From a virus: a stretch of DNA of 63,062 bases. A program made the position numbers and the translations under genes. Under the pieces are notes generated by a model. It was not told where the DNA came from and did no database searches. It saw nothing but the letters and a program-made list of their open reading frames with translations. The stretch covers positions 1 to 63,062 of IMG/VR virus record IMGVR_UViG_3300033429_000003. The stretch is one strand, 5' to 3'. Positions 57,111 through 63,062 of the stretch are shown piece by piece. Numbering within the stretch: the first letter of the stretch is position 1; each line of letters begins with the position of its first letter.

Positions 57111-57160
57111 CCCACCGCGGCCCGGGAGACTAGGCTGCACCTGCCAGCAGCCATGCTCCC

Positions 57161-57382
57161 CTATTCCCAACCATGGTCTTCAGCTAGCCAACGGGGGATG
57201 GATACTTCCCCAGGTGTCTTTTTGTCGTGTTCCTCGATGTCCTCGAGGTTATCGATTTGACTCTTGGGGATCCATTCTTCCGACCCCTCAATCTCAAAGA
57301 GCACGGCTCTGTCTGTGATGTGGATAATGCGCTCGAACCCCACTTCAACAGGCTCTTTCCGTTCAGCCCATTTAGTGCTCAT
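57161..57382 (-). CDS. Small conserved-looking phage protein
   Basis: A 73-residue protein. The core (VEVGFERIIHITDRAVLFEI, then EEWIPKSQIDN) is a compact beta domain of a kind I recall in many phage early regions, function unknown. Its start overlaps the coiled-coil gene's stop as ATGA, so both share one message. Confidence 0.62.
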   Translation of the reverse strand: MSTKWAERKEPVEVGFERIIHITDRAVLFEIEGSEEWIPKSQIDNLEDIEEHDKKTPGEVSIPRWLAEDHGWE

Positions 57383-57900
57383 GCTGCCCCCGCTACGGAC
57401 ATCTTCTTCTGGACATCTGCCGCTCTCTCCTCAAGGACTTCAACCGCCCGCCTGTGCTCTTCCTTGAGGGTCTCTAAGGCTTCGCTACGTTCATTCTCGC
57501 AACCTGCTATGTCGCTATTGTACTTCTTTGTCAGGATATTAGAATGCCTGTTGAACTCTTCGAGTGCCTTCTCGATCTCTCTCTGGCACGTGTCAATAGC
57601 TTTTACCTTGCCATCCTTGAAAGCCTGCTCTGCCGCCTTGACCGCTTTCTTCCTCTCTTCGTCCAACCCGTTGAGCCTGGAGACAAGAGAAGCTTGAGCT
57701 TTCTCCTGGGCTTTCTTCTTGTCTACCTGGAAGGGCTTGATGCGGTTGGTTGCCGTAACTCTGACGTAGGACAGCTTCTCCTTCCACTGTCGGTGGAAGT
57801 CATCCAAAGCCTTCTCTTGAACAGCCCTCAGCCGGGCTTGCTCCCTTGATAGCTCTCGTAGTTCTTGCCTCATACCTTCGAGCTCTGCCCTGGTAACCAT
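57379..57900 (-). CDS. Coiled-coil protein
   Basis: A 173-residue protein. ATG 57900 was chosen, with GGAGGGG directly upstream, over the longer frame from 57936. Almost the whole length is heptad-like helix with many Glu, Lys, Arg and Ala (AQASLVSRLNGLDEERKKAV, EFNRHSNILTKKYN). It may form a rod-like dimer, perhaps related in role to recombination or structural maintenance proteins, but there is no ATPase part. Confidence 0.62.
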   Translation of the reverse strand: MVTRAELEGMRQELRELSREQARLRAVQEKALDDFHRQWKEKLSYVRVTATNRIKPFQVDKKKAQEKAQASLVSRLNGLDEERKKAVKAAEQAFKDGKVKAIDTCQREIEKALEEFNRHSNILTKKYNSDIAGCENERSEALETLKEEHRRAVEVLEERAADVQKKMSVAGAA

Positions 57901-57967
57901 ATCCCCTCCGATGGTCTCACAAAATGAGACCCCCAATCCTAGTAAAATCAGCTACTTAACTAATAGC

Positions 57968-58168
57968 CTAACTGTTACTTGTAGTCTCATGAGACAGGGT
58001 TAATGTCAAGGTCTGTCCGTCGTCCAATACCACGTGCAGCTTTTCTGGGTCCTCTATCAGGGCGGCTTCTACTCGTCTCCCGTCGAAGGTCCAGTCCGTG
58101 CGGTTGTACAGCTCATTGGCTATGGTGTTTAGCACCTCGTTATATACCCCTGGTAGATTATGCTCCAT
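57968..58168 (-). CDS. Small hypothetical protein
   Basis: A 66-residue acidic protein, start ATG 58168, overlapping the upstream gene by eleven bases. It is alpha plus beta (VYNEVLNTIANELYNR then KLHVVLDDGQTLTLTL) and compact. No family recognised. The 67 bases to the next minus-strand gene hold no obvious terminator. Confidence 0.55.
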   Translation of the reverse strand: MEHNLPGVYNEVLNTIANELYNRTDWTFDGRRVEAALIEDPEKLHVVLDDGQTLTLTLSHETTSNS

Positions 58169-58514
58169 CTTCTACGACCCCCAACTTAGCACACCAGTCT
58201 TGTAGTAGCTCCGAGAACCTCTCAGCTTCTTGCCGGGACGGTACGGGTACTCTCTCGTCCCGTGTTCGCATCCACAGGTCGTCAGCATACCGCTTCATAT
58301 CTTCTAGCAACGGGTTGACGGTGCTCCTCGCGTTTTCCTTCCAGTCTTCCAGGTCTCCCAGCTTGTCACTGTCAACTTCGAACCGGTCCCTCGCTTCCCG
58401 AAGCTCAGTCAGTTCCCTGTCCATGTCCAACTGCGCTCTGGACAGAGACTCTACTTGGTTTCTGAGGTACCCTATTACCTCCTTTAGCCTCTCCATTACA
58501 TCACGGTCTTCCAT
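58158..58514 (-). CDS. Small coiled-coil protein
   Basis: A 118-residue acidic helical protein with GAGGGGG upstream of its ATG. An N-terminal heptad helix (MERLKEVIGYLRNQVESLSR) is followed by another charged helix and a C-terminal segment with one cysteine. Possibly a partner of the larger coiled-coil protein on the same strand. Confidence 0.58.
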   Translation of the reverse strand: MEDRDVMERLKEVIGYLRNQVESLSRAQLDMDRELTELREARDRFEVDSDKLGDLEDWKENARSTVNPLLEDMKRYADDLWMRTRDERVPVPSRQEAERFSELLQDWCAKLGVVEDGA

Positions 58515-58533
58515 GGCCCCCTCGCACGGTGAA

Positions 58534-58755
58534 TTATCTTCGGTGAACTACCAAGTCTTCCCTTCTACCTGGGTGTTCCTTACCCGTCTTCGATAACCTT
58601 ATCCAGTAGACATTCCCCCTAGCATACGGCTCTATTCGAGTTACCACCCCTTCACCACCAGGAGCTCTGTGCTTTGTCCCCTCGCCGAATACACCTATCA
58701 GAGCCCTACGACGAAGGCGAACGAAGGAGCCCACCTCAATGCTTGTCTTTGTCAT
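58534..58755 (-). CDS. Small basic beta-rich protein
   Basis: A 73-residue protein, ATG 58755 with GGAG eight bases before it. VGSFVRLRRRALIGVFGEGTKH and VYWIRLSKTGKEH suggest an SH3- or KOW-like beta barrel able to bind nucleic acid. It overlaps the 49-residue upstream gene by 20 bases. Confidence 0.58.
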   Translation of the reverse strand: MTKTSIEVGSFVRLRRRALIGVFGEGTKHRAPGGEGVVTRIEPYARGNVYWIRLSKTGKEHPGRREDLVVHRR

Positions 58756-58885
58756 ATTTGTAGCTCCACTTCCTCAATATTGTGATCTTAGGTTCTTCCG
58801 GTGGAGGGCGCACCGTTATCACTCCGATTACCGCCTCTCCTACCTTCCTTGCTTCCTTTTCCATCTTCTTGAGTTGTTCCCACAT
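58736..58885 (-). CDS. 49-residue hypothetical protein
   Basis: A short gene from ATG 58885 with GAGAG upstream, in a frame different from the neighbour it overlaps. The sequence, starting MWEQLKKMEKEARKVGEA and ending WSYKYDKDKH, looks like a natural helix plus beta end. It gives the region 58736-58787 a gene, which the competing frame does not cover. Confidence 0.5.
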   Translation of the reverse strand: MWEQLKKMEKEARKVGEAVIGVITVRPPPEEPKITILRKWSYKYDKDKH

Positions 58886-59099
58886 CTCTCTGTAGTCTGT
58901 CACTCTCTTCCCCCGTCCATGCTTGTTCCAGCGTCTGCTTTATAGCATCCAGCGTTGCTGCCCACTTATCCGGATCGAACCCACTCATAGGGTCGAAGTC
59001 CCCATAGTGCCTCTCCCGAACAAGGTAAGCCTTACTAGATACCGCCGAGATTAACTCCACCCATTCACCCTCACTCAATTCCAACTCAACCTTTGCCAT
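58788..59099 (-). CDS. Small acidic helical protein with low-complexity end
   Basis: About 103 residues; ATG 59099 has GGAGGGG directly before it. Residues 1-60 (VELELSEGEWVELISAV, FDPDKWAATLDAIKQTLEQAW) are natural-looking helices. The last 40 residues are Gly/Asp/Arg-rich and overlap the 49-residue gene in another frame, so the original C-terminus was probably shorter. Confidence 0.55.
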   Translation of the reverse strand: MAKVELELSEGEWVELISAVSSKAYLVRERHYGDFDPMSGFDPDKWAATLDAIKQTLEQAWTGEESDRLQRDVGTTQEDGKGSKEGRRGGNRSDNGAPSTGRT

Positions 59100-59197
59100 C
59101 TCCCCTCCAGTTACCCGTAAGGACGCCCACAAGCCTTATACCCGATTGGTATTTTCCTTTATCACTGATGTGCTAGCATTAGGTAAAGGAGGCTGTC
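59100..59197. promoter_or_regulatory. Divergent intergenic region
   Basis: It separates the minus-strand cluster from the plus-strand gene at 59198. It is AT-richer than its surroundings, with TATAAG reading leftward as a possible -10 and no convincing -35 on either strand. Strong ribosome sites at both edges show that two transcripts diverge here. Confidence 0.35.
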
Positions 59198-59422
59198 ATG
59201 GTAACAGGTCTTAGCTTGGCTGTCCTTGCCCTGATCGTAGCCTTGGCCGTTAGCTGGAAAGAATCCACAGCGGTAAGAAAGGAGTTAGAAGCCCTGTGGG
59301 AAAGGACTAGGGACTTGCACAACAAGGTGGAAGGTCTAGAAGAAAAGCATTGTTCATCAGCCGGAGAGCTTAAGAGGGTTAGGGAGTTCACCCTCAGACT
59401 GCAGAAGGACATACATCAATGA
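59198..59422 (+). CDS. Small membrane-anchored coiled-coil protein
   Basis: A 74-residue protein with AAAGGAGG upstream of the ATG. One N-terminal transmembrane helix (LSLAVLALIVALAVSW) is followed by a charged heptad helix with one cysteine. This is like inner-membrane spanin or Rz-like parts in shape, but it lacks a partner outer lipoprotein here. Its stop overlaps the next start. Confidence 0.6.
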   Translation: MVTGLSLAVLALIVALAVSWKESTAVRKELEALWERTRDLHNKVEGLEEKHCSSAGELKRVREFTLRLQKDIHQ

Positions 59423-59613
59423 GAGAGATACTCGTGTTAGACGGAGAGACCGGGATGCCCAAACGAATAGATGGTACGATACCTGAGTGGGCATTAGACC
59501 GTAAACGCCGAGCAGAAGCTTATTGTGATAACAAAGGTTGGCCTTCCGACCTCAAGATGCTGACACTCGAGCAGCTACACGAGCTCCAAGACGCCATCGG
59601 GAACACTCCGTAG
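59419..59613 (+). CDS. 64-residue hypothetical protein
   Basis: Starts in an ATGA overlap with the membrane protein. The sequence begins ILVLDGETGMPKRIDG, then a helix with one cysteine, and ends LHELQDAIGNTP. No motif recognised. It is the last gene before a 0.93-kb stretch without believable genes. Confidence 0.58.
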   Translation: MREILVLDGETGMPKRIDGTIPEWALDRKRRAEAYCDNKGWPSDLKMLTLEQLHELQDAIGNTP

Positions 59614-59654
59614 ACGCACAAATCGCCACCCACCAAAAAACAAGCACTTACACG

Positions 59655-59782
59655 TTTTGGTCGATTGAAACGGTCGAAGTCGTTGAATTGAAAGAGGAAT
59701 CACGGATCCCACGGACACGTGTCCGTGGGATCCCGAATTTCCCTTTAGGCACAAGGAGTTTCGCCGTTTCGATCGACCAAAA
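59655..59782. repeat. Long imperfect inverted repeat with a 30-bp perfect palindrome
   Basis: Outer arms at 59655-59673 (TTTTGGTCGATTGAAACGG) and 59764-59782 match as reverse complements with one mismatch. The centre, 59704-59733, is a perfect 30-base palindrome with GGATCC at both ends and ACACGTGT in the middle. The sequence between arms and centre keeps weaker symmetry, so the whole 128 bases is one dyad. It could be an origin element, a protein-binding site, a cruciform, or the remnant of a small palindromic mobile element. Confidence 0.85.
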
Positions 59783-59789
59783 TGGCCTA

Positions 59790-60541
59790 TTCCCCCCCAC
59801 CCCTGCCTTGCAGGACCCGCCAACCCGCGACCTCCTAGCCTTGCCTGCCCTGCCTCGACCACCGTGCCGCGACTCGCCTACCGCTCCTAGCCCTGCCTTG
59901 CCTGCCACGTGCGCCTTGCCTTGAACCGCCTCGCCGAGCCTGCCGTGCCGTGCACTCCTTACGCCGCCGCAGCCCGCCTTGCCTGCCCAGCCTTACCTCT
60001 CATGCCTAACCTAGCCCGCCCCACCACACCGCGCATCGCCGAGCCCCTCGAGCCATGCCCGCCGAGCCAACCCCGACCCGCCGGGCCGCGCCTTGCCATC
60101 GCGGCCACGCCTGCCCTGACTTGCCACTCCAAGAGTGCCCAAACTCGCCCGTCCTTGCCTGCCTTGCCTCCCCTTCCATGCCAGGCCTGGACTCGCCTCG
60201 ACCCGCCTCACCTTCCATGCCATGCCGGCCCCGCCCAGCCTCAGTGCGCCTCGCCGTTCATGCCTCGCCCCAAGCACCATGCCACACCTGCCATGTATCG
60301 CCCCGCCGCTCCCTACCTTCCTGACCACGACAAGCCTCGCCTGCCACGTCTAACCATGACACGTCCACCGAAACGTACCTCAACATGCCTTGCCTGCCAG
60401 AACACACCAAGCCTCAACAGACCATGAGAGCCTAGCCTTACCAGCCCCACCCAGCGTACCTTACCTTGCCAAGCCTCGCCGGCCCTCCACGCCTAGACGT
60501 ACCCGGCCTCTACAAGCCTAGCCACCCAAGCCTCGCCTGCC
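59790..60541. repeat. Degenerate five-base-periodic C-rich tract
   Basis: About 750 bases made of GCCNN-like pentamers (GCCTT, GCCTC, GCCTG, GCCAT and similar). In runs the G residues are spaced exactly five bases apart, for example six in a row at 59913-59938 once aligned, with phase slips between runs. The plus strand is strongly C- over G-rich. Open frames here are by-products of the repeat and have no ribosome sites. The tract ends at the stop of the minus-strand gene at 60542. Function unknown. Confidence 0.75.
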
Positions 60542-60820
60542 TCACCATCCTGCGAGTTCTAGCGACTCGACCACGGAGTTGCCCTCCGGCTCGGTTGGAG
60601 TTGCATCGGACAAAGCCACACAGACGCTGCTGCCGTTCTCCCAGATGCGGAGGTTGGCATCCAAAGGAGTTCCCCCTGGGGCGTCGAAGAGACGAAAGAT
60701 TTGGCCCTTCTTGATGTCCGAGAAATGCACGGCCTTCCAGGTCCCCATCATCTTGTCCGCTATCTGATCGTGCCTGATGTTTGACAGCACCTCGCACCGC
60801 CTGAGTTCGAGCTCTCCCAT
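60542..60820 (-). CDS. Small hypothetical protein
   Basis: A 92-residue protein, ATG 60820, preceded by GGGGGTTAGGG. It is mixed alpha/beta (MMGTWKAVHFSDIKKGQIFRL, then NLRIWENGSSVCVALSDA) with a conserved-looking FDAPG turn. No family known to me. It is followed on its strand by the pentamer tract, and lies six bases after the stop of the larger gene upstream. Confidence 0.6.
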   Translation of the reverse strand: MGELELRRCEVLSNIRHDQIADKMMGTWKAVHFSDIKKGQIFRLFDAPGGTPLDANLRIWENGSSVCVALSDATPTEPEGNSVVESLELAGW

Positions 60821-60825
60821 TTGCC

Positions 60826-61455
60826 CTAACCCCCTGTCTGGTACTTCTTGGCCTCTTCTGCGCCAGCCACATGGAAGCGACCGTTGCGCCCATCCTTCTC
60901 AGGGCGCCACTCACCCACGCCCACGCCAAAACCCGCCGTATTGAAGATGTTGACAAGCTGGTCTCGGCTGATGGCGCTGGCGTTGTACTCTATGTCAATG
61001 GTGGCCCACCACTTCTTGAACTCGCCACGGTAGCGCAGGTCGGCAGTGCCCATGCCTACACGCACCATGTCTTCACGCATGACAGGCTCACCACCGTGTA
61101 TCTGAATGAGGTCACCTCCGAGGATGTGGAAGGTCTGGCGGGCGAACACTTTCTTCACCCCGTCAATCTGGCTGCAGGCAGTGACGGCCGCTGCCTTGAA
61201 GGCCACGGCAGGGAAACCGTAGCCGCCCTCCATATGGTAGAGGGACTCTTGGAAATCCTTCTCGGGGTCTCGGATCTCCTTGCCCTTGCTAGCTTTCTTC
61301 TGCTGTTTGTCTAGCATCGCTTGCTTGGCCTTCTTCGACCAAGCGTGGACGATGAGAGGGGAGTCACCTACGAGGGTGAGAGTGAGCTTCCTAATGTTGA
61401 GGGTGGGAACTTTGATTTCTTGCTCTGAAGCTGTCTTTGCTTTTGCAGTTGCCAT
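60826..61455 (-). CDS. Conserved phage protein of unknown function
   Basis: A 209-residue protein from ATG 61455 with AAGGAG six bases before; ATG 61476 is an alternative. PLIVHAWSKKAKQAML, then EKDFQESLY, GFPAVAFKAAAV, MREDMVRVGMGTADLRYR and AGFGVGVGEWRPEKDG form a pattern I recall as a conserved phage family with no proven function. The fold looks like an RRM-type alpha/beta domain, so RNA or DNA binding is possible. Sited in an early-type cluster. Confidence 0.68.
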   Translation of the reverse strand: MATAKAKTASEQEIKVPTLNIRKLTLTLVGDSPLIVHAWSKKAKQAMLDKQQKKASKGKEIRDPEKDFQESLYHMEGGYGFPAVAFKAAAVTACSQIDGVKKVFARQTFHILGGDLIQIHGGEPVMREDMVRVGMGTADLRYRGEFKKWWATIDIEYNASAISRDQLVNIFNTAGFGVGVGEWRPEKDGRNGRFHVAGAEEAKKYQTGG

Positions 61456-61515
61456 TGAGGTCTCCTTGGTTGCCATGTCTCCCGAGCGGGGTAATAGCAA
61501 CCAAGGAGGTTATGT

Positions 61516-61743
61516 TCAAGGCCTGCTTTTATCTCTTATCGCTAATAGGACGTCTACCAACTCTCTTATTAGCTTGGTGTCCTCCCTATTTCGGCAATCA
61601 AAGCCGAGTTCGATCTCTAGGCTCAGCCCCACATGCGGGTTGAACCTGAACCTCGTTGGCCGCCCCCAGTCCTTGCCTCTGCCGTACTCAGGGGTGGGCT
61701 TGGCCCGACTCTGCGAGTACTTCCACTTGCGGATGTCGAACAC
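61516..61743 (-). CDS. Small hypothetical protein
   Basis: A 75-residue basic protein starting at GTG 61743 with GAGGAGG upstream. RKWKYSQSRAKPTPEYGRG leads to a beta strand (RFRFNPHVGLSLEIELGF) and a C-terminal helix (LIRELVDVLLAIRD). Unknown family. The 60 bases before the next gene on its strand hold no clear signal. Confidence 0.58.
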   Translation of the reverse strand: MFDIRKWKYSQSRAKPTPEYGRGKDWGRPTRFRFNPHVGLSLEIELGFDCRNREDTKLIRELVDVLLAIRDKSRP

Positions 61744-61776
61744 ACCCGTCCTCCTCTCTAGCTCCTTGATGAGCCC

Positions 61777-61884
61777 CTAACCGCATTCCAATCCTAGGGC
61801 CCTTGCTATCAGGAAGGCCGCGCTCAGGAGCGTGCTAGAACACACCACACCGGCCACAACCCCTAACCAGAACTGTTCATTCAT
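61777..61884 (-). CDS. 35-residue membrane peptide
   Basis: A short gene at ATG 61884, overlapping the previous stop as ATGA, with GAGGGG upstream. The sequence is almost one hydrophobic helix (FWLGVVAGVVCSSTLLSAAF) with a short polar end. It could sit in the inner membrane, perhaps as a small holin-like or regulatory peptide. Coding is supported by coupling and spacing. Confidence 0.55.
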   Translation of the reverse strand: MNEQFWLGVVAGVVCSSTLLSAAFLIARALGLECG

Positions 61885-62111
61885 CCTGTGCCCCTCTCGT
61901 AGACCTCTACCAGGTTCCCACGCTCGAGGATGAACCTGGTAGCCTGCGCCCTCCCCATGTCCTTGAGCGTCCTGTCAGAGACTTCTACGATGGCGTAGGA
62001 GGGGAGGTCGAGTGGGTCCTCGAACCCCACCACGATGCCTACCCTCTTGCCTCGCCAACGGATGTGCTCTGTACGCCGGTAGGTCCGGTCAGCCAGCAGG
62101 CGTATCCGCAT
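61881..62111 (-). CDS. Small hypothetical protein
   Basis: A 76-residue basic protein, ATG 62111 with AAGGAA upstream. It is beta-rich (GKRVGIVVGFEDPLDL, YAIVEVSDRTLKD) with a helical end, perhaps a KOW/SH3-like barrel. It overlaps the acetyltransferase by 23 bases and the membrane peptide by four. Confidence 0.6.
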   Translation of the reverse strand: MRIRLLADRTYRRTEHIRWRGKRVGIVVGFEDPLDLPSYAIVEVSDRTLKDMGRAQATRFILERGNLVEVYERGTG

Positions 62112-62445
62112 CGCTATTTCCTTCCCACGTCATCTCTCTCCCAGGTGCCCCTACGAAGTCGTGGCGGGCGTAGAATGCCCTCTGTACCTCATAGGGGACG
62201 TCATACCCCCCAGGAGCCACTACAATCGGCTCAGAGCTCATCTCTCGCACCAGCTCGACGGCGCGCATGAGGCACCGTGAGCCGAAGCCCTGGCGCCTGA
62301 AAGGCTCCTTGACCACCACCCTCGAGACCCACCAATGGTCTACCACATGGTCGATGCTTGCATTGGCTACCCCCACGTGGCCTACCTGCAAGTTGACCGA
62401 CACGTGCTCAGGCTGCTGTACCTCTATTGCCCTCGGCTCCTTCAT
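62089..62445 (-). CDS. GNAT-family acetyltransferase
   Basis: A 118-residue protein. WVSRVVVKEPFRRQGFGSRCLMRAVELV is the acetyl-CoA-binding core (RRQGFGS loop), followed by IVVAPGG and an AFYARHDFVG segment typical of GNAT folds. The domain is short but complete. Substrate unknown; phage GNATs may modify host proteins or detoxify compounds. It overlaps the cysteine-cluster gene by 38 bases, so co-translation is likely. Confidence 0.85.
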   Translation of the reverse strand: MKEPRAIEVQQPEHVSVNLQVGHVGVANASIDHVVDHWWVSRVVVKEPFRRQGFGSRCLMRAVELVREMSSEPIVVAPGGYDVPYEVQRAFYARHDFVGAPGREMTWEGNSDADTPAG

Positions 62446-63062
62446 GTTTGGCTTCCTCCCTAGCCATAGCCTTCTTGAACCAGTTTTCTGGTAGGTCCAA
62501 GCCCTTCACTGCTTTCTCCATGAACTTCTTGGCCTCTTCGGTCTCTGCCCTTTTCCTCATGCACCAGACCAGCATCAGGGGCAGAGGTGTCGTCAGCGAG
62601 CTATTCGTGGCCTGCACGCACAATCCCAGTGTAGCTCTCCTGAACTGCCTGTTGTCCAGCATGGCTACCTTCTTCGTCGTGTTGAGCTTTGGGTCACACA
62701 GCTCTACAGGTGACGACACGTAGTACCACCGGCAGGGCCCGGGCCGAAACTCATAGAGCATGCAGTCGTTCGAGCTCTGGTTCAGCAAGGGGCAGGTGAT
62801 GTCCAGCTTGAAGTACTCCCTGCTGTCATAGATGCCCTGCCCTGCAATGGAAGCTTCCCTGGCAGACATGGCGACCCGCTTCCAGTCTGGAAGCTTGAGG
62901 GCGTTGTCTGCTAGCAGGAGCCCCTCCAGAAGGTGGACAGTGGCCATCATGCTGCAGCAGTGGGTGCAGCCGCGCTTGCACGTGGGCCCTATGCCTGACT
63001 TCCTCATGAATTGGTGGAGGAGCGGGCCCAGCCCCTCCCAGAGCTTTAATAGCTCTCCAGTC
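62408..63062 (-). CDS. YkgJ-like cysteine-cluster protein, 5' end outside window
   Basis: The frame stays open to the window edge, and the extra residues (LLKLWEGLGPLLHQF) look genuine, so ATG 63007 is probably not the start. CKRGCTHCC, then CPLL, NDCMLYEFRPGPCRWY and two later cysteines match the YkgJ / zinc-iron chelating cysteine-cluster family. Role in phages unknown, possibly metal binding or an enzyme modifying host components. At least 218 residues are inside the window. Confidence 0.78.
   Translation of the reverse strand, partial: TGELLKLWEGLGPLLHQFMRKSGIGPTCKRGCTHCCSMMATVHLLEGLLLADNALKLPDWKRVAMSAREASIAGQGIYDSREYFKLDITCPLLNQSSNDCMLYEFRPGPCRWYYVSSPVELCDPKLNTTKKVAMLDNRQFRRATLGLCVQATNSSLTTPLPLMLVWCMRKRAETEEAKKFMEKAVKGLDLPENWFKKAMAREEAKHEGAEGNRGTAA

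Noticed and set aside
59538-59924. Open frames on both strands across the palindrome with similar peptide pieces (such as IPRTRVRGI)
   Set aside because: The likeness between strands comes from the inverted repeat itself. Neither frame has a ribosome site.
59909-60427. A 172-codon plus-strand frame in the pentamer tract
   Set aside because: Its sequence is a direct product of the five-base repeat, rich in Pro, Ala, Leu and Cys, without a ribosome site. Other frames of the tract are just as open.
1-63062. tRNA genes
   Set aside because: A scan by eye for T-loop sequences with matching acceptor stems found only chance matches inside coding regions. A tRNA-finding program would be needed to be sure.
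1-63062. CRISPR array or integrase
   Set aside because: No regularly spaced identical repeats and no tyrosine or serine recombinase motifs were seen. The pentamer tract lacks spacers.

Overview
The window is a 63-kb piece of a large tailed-phage genome with a contractile tail (myovirus type). The evidence is a near-complete late module: portal C-terminus, intein-split large terminase, prohead-protease-like protein, major capsid protein, neck and connector proteins, tail sheath and tube-like protein. No rRNA, tRNA, CRISPR array, integrase or host-type housekeeping gene was seen. The host cannot be read from the sequence. Gene packing is dense, with many ATGA and GTGA overlaps and strong purine-rich ribosome sites. 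The window cuts genes at both ends: the portal on the left and a cysteine-cluster protein on the right.

Layout, left to right. (1) 1-10.4 kb: portal end; a small minus-strand cluster (two cysteine-rich proteins and a 36-residue acidic peptide); then one very long gene that joins the beta and beta' halves of a multisubunit RNA polymerase in a single polypeptide and carries an intein; then a baseplate or spike-like protein. (2) 10.4-18.2 kb: unrecognised probable virion proteins, an SF2/SNF2-type helicase, an HExxH protein and a P-loop protein, followed by minus-strand RNase HII and a partner. (3) 18.2-33.8 kb: terminase with an intein inside its Walker A motif, a minus-strand HTH gene, Gly/Ala-rich proteins, a 1469-residue protein (head protease-like, GNAT and pyrophosphatase-like domains, crossed by an antisense HNH gene), probable scaffold or internal head proteins, decoration-like protein and major capsid protein. 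(4) 33.9-46.7 kb: a free-standing HNH endonuclease, connector and neck genes, a Gly-rich gene with a complete candidate -1 frameshift signal, tail sheath and tube, closing at a terminator. (5) 46.9-57.1 kb: middle or early-type genes (ParB-like, HAD nucleotidase, DUF932-like, DinG-like Fe-S helicase, dNMP kinase, SNase-like nuclease and many small proteins). (6) 57.2-63.1 kb: mostly minus-strand small genes, divided by two plus-strand genes and a 0.9-kb non-coding region with a 30-bp perfect palindrome inside a long inverted repeat, then a 750-bp degenerate five-base-periodic tract.

How it fits together. The fused polymerase could give the phage partial or full transcriptional autonomy. Its position next to portal and baseplate genes leaves open that it is packaged in the virion. 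RNase HII, helicases, dNMP kinase, HAD nucleotidase and SNase serve replication, recombination and nucleotide recycling. Homing elements (two LAGLIDADG inteins and two HNH genes) sit in or beside the most conserved genes.

The strongest leads for new biology are the intein-bearing single-chain beta-beta' polymerase, the frameshift cassette at 38837-38906, a recurring short N-terminal motif on many late proteins that may be a packaging or processing signal, the antisense HNH gene crossing the protease fusion, and the palindrome plus pentamer-periodic region.
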